From assembly GCF_041435195.1 (NCBI RefSeq), contig NZ_CP108106.1, forward strand, positions 992,001-1,056,000: a DNA stretch of 64,000 nt. The letters run 5' to 3'. Made by a program: the position numbers and the translations under genes. How positions within the stretch are numbered: the first letter of the stretch is position 1; each line of letters begins with the position of its first letter. The notes under the pieces were generated by a model. It was not told the DNA's origin. It worked only from the letters and a program-made list of their open reading frames with translations, and did no database searches. Source of the DNA: Streptomyces sp. NBC_00224. GTDB lineage: Bacteria > Actinomycetota > Actinomycetes > Streptomycetales > Streptomycetaceae. Of this stretch, positions 59,657 to 64,000 are shown one piece after another.

Positions 59657-60151
59657 GTGCGCACCGTGGACAATCCGGGGGGAGGCAGACGAGACGGGGA
59701 AGACCACACCACTTGGTGCCCCAGCGGGGAAGCCCACCGTCCGGAATCCGTCGTTCTGGGCGTCAGATCAGGGGAGAACGGCCAGGTCGTCTATCTGGCC
59801 GAGCCGGTACCGGCCGCGCAGGTCCTGCCCAGCATCCCTGAGGGCATCGCGCCCCACCGGGTGCTCCGGTTCGCCTCGCACTGTGTGTCCGGCTGCGCGA
59901 ACCGGGTCGGCGATGCCTGCGGCCTGATCGAGCGTATACAGACCCTGCCGTCACCCGACGCCACGGGAACCGTGCCACGGTGCCATCTGCGTTCACACTG
60001 CAAGTGGTGGGACCAGGCAGGGGTGGACGCCTGCCACCGCTGCCCCGCCATCCCCACGCTCAACTCCCCCGACGACGAGCTCGCCGTACTCGTCGCGGAT
60101 CCCTCCACCACCACCGAGCAGTTGCAGAACTGGATCGCCGCGGCCGAGTAA
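59657..60151 (+). CDS. Cysteine-rich protein, possible metal- or Fe-S-binding
   Basis: This encodes 164 residues from a GTG at 59657 (another GTG at 59666 is also possible). Eight cysteines: one near the start (TTWCPSGEAH) and seven in the second half (ASHCVSGCANRVGDACGLIE, PRCHLRSHCKWWDQAG, DACHRCPAIPT). The pattern C-x3-C-x7-C ... C-x4-C-x9-C-x2-C suggests a metal or Fe-S cluster. No named family is certain. It is 10 bp after the small secreted protein gene. Confidence 0.65.
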   Translation: MRTVDNPGGGRRDGEDHTTWCPSGEAHRPESVVLGVRSGENGQVVYLAEPVPAAQVLPSIPEGIAPHRVLRFASHCVSGCANRVGDACGLIERIQTLPSPDATGTVPRCHLRSHCKWWDQAGVDACHRCPAIPTLNSPDDELAVLVADPSTTTEQLQNWIAAAE

Positions 60152-60334
60152 CACACGGCGGCGGCGCGCACCGGCTCACCAGACCCTCACGCTACGCAGA
60201 AGAGTGCCGGTCGCGGGGCACCCCCGCGGCCGGCGCTGGTGCGCTCATCCGGACCCACCATGTGGGACCGCCAAGGCGTTAGGCACACTTTGTGTGTTGT
60301 AGTCCCTTACCGAGGCGCAGAGGATGAGCCACGC

Positions 60335-60919
60335 ATGATCACGCTTACGAAGGAATCCGGCCCGGCAGACCTGGACGGAGTGACCCATCTGTCCATCGGT
60401 GTGTCCTGGGACCCCACGGCCGGCAGCAGCGGTGGGGTCGTTGGGCTGCTCCGCCGCAAGAGCGGCACCGATCTCGACCTGATCGCCGTCGCGATGCAGG
60501 GCGGGGACCCGGTGCGCCTTGCGGGTCTTGACTCGCTGGACCCCATGGGCAACGGCTCCTTGGTGCACAGCGGTGACAACCAGACCGGGCGCGGGGACGG
60601 CGACGACGAGACCGTCACCGTCGAGTTCGCGCGTATCCCCGCACACATCACGTCGGTCGTGTTCGTCGCGGCCGCGTTCAAGAAGGGCAGCTCTTTCCAG
60701 AAGGCCCGCAACATCAGCTTCAAGGTCTACGACTCGACCGGTGGAAGCTCCCAGCAGGTCGCCGACATCTGGCCCAGTCTGCTCACGCAGGACAACGGCT
60801 GCGCCGTGGCCAAGGCCGTGCGGTCCGGCGGCTCCTGGAAGCTCGAAGTGATCAACGTGACGGGGAAGATAAAGCAGGGCGACGAGCACGCCCTGATGCG
60901 CTTCGCCATCAGCAAGTAG
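60335..60919 (+). CDS. TerD-family protein
   Basis: This 194-residue calcium-binding TerD/CABP protein has the family core: THLSIGVSWDPTAGSSGG, then LDLIAVAMQGGDPVRLAGLD and the calcium motif NQTGRGDGDDETVTVEFARI. C-terminal strands (VVFVAAAFKKGSSFQKARNI) agree. TerD genes occur in stress, tellurite and phage-defence contexts; here it stands alone, closed by a strong terminator. ATG at 60335 follows AGAGGATGAG. Confidence 0.92.
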   Translation: MITLTKESGPADLDGVTHLSIGVSWDPTAGSSGGVVGLLRRKSGTDLDLIAVAMQGGDPVRLAGLDSLDPMGNGSLVHSGDNQTGRGDGDDETVTVEFARIPAHITSVVFVAAAFKKGSSFQKARNISFKVYDSTGGSSQQVADIWPSLLTQDNGCAVAKAVRSGGSWKLEVINVTGKIKQGDEHALMRFAISK

Positions 60920-60977
60920 CCCGCCCCTCGACCCGGTCGAGCGGCCATCGGGTCTGCGGGACATCGCACGCGCCTCT

Positions 60978-61010
60978 GGCTGTCGCCGATGCACGGCATC
61001 AGCGACAGCC
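60978..61010. terminator. Strong bidirectional hairpin terminator
   Basis: GGCTGTCGC (60978-60986) pairs with GCGACAGCC (61002-61010), and an inner GATGC/GCATC pair closes a 3-base loop. It lies between convergent TerD and SMP-30 genes. Confidence 0.85.
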
Positions 61011-61024
61011 GAGGGCTCCCTCGA

Positions 61025-61984
61025 TCAGAGGGACTTCGCGTCCAGCCACGGACGGTGCCCCGGTCCCGTCGGGTGGGTACCGGTAACGCCCATGACCAAC
61101 GAGTAGAGGCTGGTCTCCGCGGTGATGAAGAGGCGGTTGCGCTTGGCGCCGCCCCACGAGATGTTGGCGACCGCCTCGGGGACGTTGAGCCGCCCGATGA
61201 GGGTGCCGTCCGGGTCGTAGCAGTGCACCCCGTCGTTCATCGCGGCGGCCCAGAGCCGGCCGCCGTCGTCGAAGCGGAGGTTGTCGAAGCGAGCCTCCTT
61301 CCGGCCCTGCGCCTCGGCGAAGACCTTGCCGTCGGACAGCGTGCCGTCATCGCGTACGTCGAAGACCCGGATGCACCCCGCGCGGGTGTCGGAGACGAAC
61401 AGCTGCCGCTCGTCGTTCGAGAAGACCAGCCCGTTCGGCGCTTCGAAGCAGTCGGCGACCAGCCGCACTTCGCCGGTGGCAGGATCGATGCGGTAGAGGT
61501 TGTTGGCCCCGATCTCGCTCTGCGCGCGATGGCCCTCGTAGTCGCTGGTGATGCCGAAGTCCGGGTCGGAGAACCAGATCGAACCATCGGACTTGACGGC
61601 CGCGTCGTTCGGGCTGTTCAGGCGCTTGCCCTGCCACCGGTCCGCCAGCACGGTGACGGTGCCGTTGTGTTCGGTGCGTGTCACGCGACGGTTGCCCTGC
61701 TCGCAGGTGATCAGCCTGCCCTCGCGGTCGAGGGTGTTGCCGTTGGTGTGCCCGGCGGAGCGGCGGAAGACGCTGACGACACCGGTCTCCTCGTCCCAGC
61801 GCAGCATCCGGTCGTTGGGGATGTCGCTCCAGATCACCTGCCGCCAGGCGGGCAGGTAGATCGGTCCCTCGGCCCAGCGACATCCGGCGTACAGGACCTC
61901 CAGCGCGTCGTCTCCGTTCATGCAGCGTCCGGTACGGAACCGGTCGTCGAGCATCTCGTACAGCCCAGGGCGCTCGCTGGTCAT
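61025..61984 (-). CDS. SMP-30/gluconolactonase family protein
   Basis: This 319-residue six-bladed beta-propeller hydrolase has metal ligands placed as in SMP-30/gluconolactonase: Glu in CRWAEGPIYLPAWR, Asn in LNSPNDAAVKSDGSIWFSD and Asp in FVSDTRAGCIRVFDV. It should open lactone rings (gluconolactone or similar) with a divalent metal. The frame opens nine codons upstream, but MTSERPG with GGAGG before it fixes 61984. It is divergent from the Lrp regulator. Confidence 0.87.
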   Translation of the reverse strand: MTSERPGLYEMLDDRFRTGRCMNGDDALEVLYAGCRWAEGPIYLPAWRQVIWSDIPNDRMLRWDEETGVVSVFRRSAGHTNGNTLDREGRLITCEQGNRRVTRTEHNGTVTVLADRWQGKRLNSPNDAAVKSDGSIWFSDPDFGITSDYEGHRAQSEIGANNLYRIDPATGEVRLVADCFEAPNGLVFSNDERQLFVSDTRAGCIRVFDVRDDGTLSDGKVFAEAQGRKEARFDNLRFDDGGRLWAAAMNDGVHCYDPDGTLIGRLNVPEAVANISWGGAKRNRLFITAETSLYSLVMGVTGTHPTGPGHRPWLDAKSL

Positions 61985-62090
61985 GATGCCTTCCCCTCCT
62001 ACAGACGTCACATTCCGAAGTTGATTCGGCCTGATATGCAGATTGCAGGATGAGCTATGGTCACCACAAGGAGATTCCGAATGGAGAGTT

Positions 62091-62543
62091 GTGGATCACA
62101 TCGATCGTCTCCTGCTGGCGCAGCTCCAGCAGGACGCCACCCAGTCCTACGCCGCACTGGGCCAGGCCGTCGGCCTGTCCGCCGGTGCCGCTCATGAGCG
62201 CGTGCGCAAGCTGCGGGAGCGCGGCGTCATCCGGCGCACCACCATCGAGGTGGACCCGGCCGCGGTCGGCAGTGCCGTCCTGGCCTACGTCCTGGTCGAC
62301 TCGACCTCTTGGATGGGTGATTCGGCGAACGACTTCGCCGCGCTCCCCGAAGTCCTGGAGGCGCACGTCATCGCCGGCACCGCCTCAGTGCTGGTGAAGG
62401 TCAGGACCGCGACCACCGAGCAACTCCAGGACGTACTCCGCCGGATCTACGCCATCGACGGGGTCAGCGGGACCCAGGCCACGGTGGTGCTCGAAACGTT
62501 CTTCGAGCGGCCACTCTCCCCTCAGGCCACCGACCAGGCCTGA
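62091..62543 (+). CDS. Lrp/AsnC-family transcriptional regulator
   Basis: This 150-residue regulator has a winged helix at the N-terminus (residues ~1-60; DHIDRLLLAQLQQDATQSYA, then AGAAHERVRKLRERGVIRRT) and the RAM ligand-binding domain in the second half (VLEAHVIAGTASVLVKVRTA). GTG 62091 follows ATGGAGAGTT. It is divergent from the SMP-30 gene and may regulate it in response to an amino or sugar acid. It is convergent with the MarR gene. Confidence 0.88.
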   Translation: MDHIDRLLLAQLQQDATQSYAALGQAVGLSAGAAHERVRKLRERGVIRRTTIEVDPAAVGSAVLAYVLVDSTSWMGDSANDFAALPEVLEAHVIAGTASVLVKVRTATTEQLQDVLRRIYAIDGVSGTQATVVLETFFERPLSPQATDQA

Positions 62544-62588
62544 GGCCACACCTCGGCGCGCGCCCTACCCCCTCGCCCCCTGGCCATC

Positions 62589-62621
62589 CGTGAGCCGGAG
62601 CGCTTGCACACCCGGCTCACG
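62589..62621. terminator. Hairpin between convergent Lrp and MarR genes
   Basis: CGTGAGCCGG (62589-62598) pairs with CCGGCTCACG (62612-62621) over a 13-base loop. It overlaps the end of the MarR gene. Confidence 0.65.
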
Positions 62622-63045
62622 CAGAAGTGATGGCCTGTTCCAGCAGGCCGTGAAGGACGCGCTGTTCCTCCGGGGCGAGGCCGGACAGCGGGGAGTCCAC
62701 GGCGAGGAGTTCGAGGAGACGTCCGCGCAGTGCGGTGCCTTCGGCGGTGAGGACGAGGTGCTTGGCGCGGCGGTCCGTGGGGTGCGGGTGGCGCTCGACC
62801 AGGCTCTGCTTCTCCAGCTTGTCGACGACAAAGGTGGTGTTGGAGGGCTCGCAGCTCATGCGTTCGGCAAGCTCCCGCATGGTCATCGGCCCGCTCATCT
62901 CCCGCAGCGCGGTCGCCTGGGACGCGGTGAGACCCAGGGTGGCGGCGCGCTCCCGTACATGCTCGGCGATCCGCTGGGCCAGTCCGTTCACCAGACCGCA
63001 CAGCTGTCGCTCGGCGATGGCCTGGCGCTCGGGAGACGTCGTCAT
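62617..63045 (-). CDS. MarR-family transcriptional regulator
   Basis: This 142-residue winged-helix repressor has the recognition core MTMRELAERMSCEPSNTTFVV and the wing HPHPTDRRAKHLVLT. It is divergent from the MBL-fold hydrolase; the AT-rich 131-bp gap with inverted repeats is probably its operator. It likely represses the hydrolase gene and itself. Confidence 0.88.
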   Translation of the reverse strand: MTTSPERQAIAERQLCGLVNGLAQRIAEHVRERAATLGLTASQATALREMSGPMTMRELAERMSCEPSNTTFVVDKLEKQSLVERHPHPTDRRAKHLVLTAEGTALRGRLLELLAVDSPLSGLAPEEQRVLHGLLEQAITSA

Positions 63046-63176
63046 GTCACCACTCTAGCAAATCCATCAAGACAACATATTTACAGCTTGAATGATTCGA
63101 ACTTGATGCTTATGGTTGTCACCGCCGCCGCAGGACACGCGACGGCGACCTGATGATGGCTCACGGGAGAGAACTC
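63046..63176. promoter_or_regulatory. Divergent MarR/MBL operator region
   Basis: This AT-rich gap holds the inverted pair GACAACATA ... TATGGTTGTC and a second pair ATCAAG ... CTTGAT around a TTCGAA core. It is a likely MarR-binding region with both promoters. I cannot fix exact -10/-35 elements. Confidence 0.45.
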
Positions 63177-64000
63177 ATGGCTGACTTGACGGTGGATCAG
63201 GGCGTACGACTGCGCCGGCCGGCGGGGATCCGCTCGATACGGCTGGGCGACACGAAGGTGTCGTACGTTCCGGACGGCGATGTACGGCTCCGGCCGCTGC
63301 ACCTGCTCAAAGACACCACCGACGAGGTGTGGGCCGCACACCCGGAGTACCTGGACGCCACGGGCCACCTCGTGGGGAGCGTCGGCGGTCTGCTGGTCGA
63401 GCACGGCGACCGCGCGCTGCTGATCGACGCGGGCGTCGGCCCGCAGACGCTCACGGCTCCGGACGGCCCCCTCGCCACGATCCACGGAGGTGCGCTCCCG
63501 GGCAGCCTGGCCGAACTCGGCCGCCGCCCCGAGGACATCGAAGCGGTGGCCTTCACCCACCTCCACGCCGACCACCTCGGCTGGGCCTGCCATCCCGCCC
63601 CCGGCGGTGACCGGCCCGTATTCGCCCACGCCGACTACCTGATCTCCGAGCCGGAGTGGGACCGGCGCGACCTCCTGGAGGCCCAGGGCATGACCGAGCA
63701 GGTCGCGGCTCTCGCACCGCTCGTACGGACGATCACGGACGGGCAGGAGATCTTCCCCGGCGTACGCGTGCGGATCACCCCCGGCCACACCGTCGGGCAC
63801 GCCGAGTACGTCATCACCGGGGGCGGACGGCGTCTGATCGCCTTCGGTGACGCCGTGCACTCACCGATCCAGATCGACCACCCCGACTGGTCCTCGGGCT
63901 TCGACCACGACCCCGCCCTGACCGCCGACCACCGCCGCCGCCTGGTCGCCGAGTTGGCGGAGCCCGGCACGATCGGCTTCGGCGTCCACTTCGCCGACGT
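63177..64000 (+). CDS. MBL-fold metallo-hydrolase (partial)
   Basis: The frame from ATG 63177 remains open to the window end, so the C-terminus is missing (about 274 residues seen). HLHADHLGW near residue 125 is the MBL metal motif (HxHxDH), and TPGHTVGHAEYVI supplies the next His. It resembles N-acyl-homoserine-lactonase or quorum-quenching-like MBL hydrolases, but the substrate is not known. GGGAGAG lies before the ATG. The divergent MarR regulator is its likely controller. Confidence 0.85.
   Translation, partial: MADLTVDQGVRLRRPAGIRSIRLGDTKVSYVPDGDVRLRPLHLLKDTTDEVWAAHPEYLDATGHLVGSVGGLLVEHGDRALLIDAGVGPQTLTAPDGPLATIHGGALPGSLAELGRRPEDIEAVAFTHLHADHLGWACHPAPGGDRPVFAHADYLISEPEWDRRDLLEAQGMTEQVAALAPLVRTITDGQEIFPGVRVRITPGHTVGHAEYVITGGGRRLIAFGDAVHSPIQIDHPDWSSGFDHDPALTADHRRRLVAELAEPGTIGFGVHFAD

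Noticed and set aside
60335..60919. Full tellurium-resistance operon at TerD
   Set aside because: Only a single terD-like gene is present, with no terZABC or TerF neighbours.

Overview
The window is high-GC DNA with codon use, gene families and regulators typical of Streptomyces or a close relative. Support comes from a LAL-type LuxR regulator with a rare TTA codon, YbjQ, TerD, ASCH, DUF1062 and DUF5919 proteins, possible leaderless promoters, and very long antisense shadow ORFs. The window starts inside one gene and ends inside an MBL-fold hydrolase. I see no tRNA, rRNA, CRISPR array, transposase or integrase.

Region 1 (0-10.5 kb) is ordinary accessory chromosome: divergent AraC/DoxX genes, an FAD oxidoreductase, a TetR regulator divergent from a DHFR-family reductase, a quinone oxidoreductase, an XRE/DUF5919 regulator, a GH9 glycosidase and a two-component system. 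Region 2 (10.7-20.7 kb) has a 1632-residue protein with an N-terminal helix-hairpin-helix and a C-terminal HEFGH zincin motif, a DUF1062 protein, a three-gene operon carrying four YbjQ-type domains, an ASCH protein, a methyltransferase and a MarR regulator. Region 3 (21-35.5 kb) has an MFS transporter and a PAP2 membrane enzyme, then a macrolide-type glycosyltransferase, a Vat-like acetyltransferase and a serine beta-lactamase-like hydrolase. It also holds VOC, VWA and DUF3237 proteins, a TetR gene broken by a 14-bp duplication, an epoxide hydrolase and a GNAT.

Region 4 (35.5-57.5 kb) is the main system: a contractile injection system (phage-tail-like). One minus-strand operon, with most genes overlapping or nearly touching, encodes in order: sheath, inner tube, tail-assembly chaperone-like protein, DUF6760-like peptide, a 1101-residue disordered protein, second tube-like protein, LysM adaptor, VgrG-like spike, gp25 wedge, baseplate J protein, tail protein I-like protein and a zinc-ribbon membrane protein. 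A divergent gene encodes a bitopic membrane protein with a ricin-type lectin. An AAA+ ATPase and a DUF4255 cap protein follow, then an atypical LuxR response regulator and a large LAL regulator containing the TTA codon. The likely division of labour is: sheath and tube form the contractile shaft, the baseplate and spike genes form the tip, DUF4255 and AAA+ cap or assemble the particle, the two bitopic proteins may dock it at the membrane, and the regulators may tie it to development. No PAAR tip protein and no classical helical tape measure are visible. The disordered protein sits in the tape-measure position and repeats a [VIA]QR motif about fifteen times.

Region 5 (57.5-64 kb) holds a winged-helix protein, a DUF1992 protein, a small secreted protein next to a cysteine-rich protein, a TerD protein, an SMP-30 lactonase divergent from an Lrp regulator, and a MarR regulator divergent from the MBL hydrolase. 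Strong hairpins close most convergent gene pairs.
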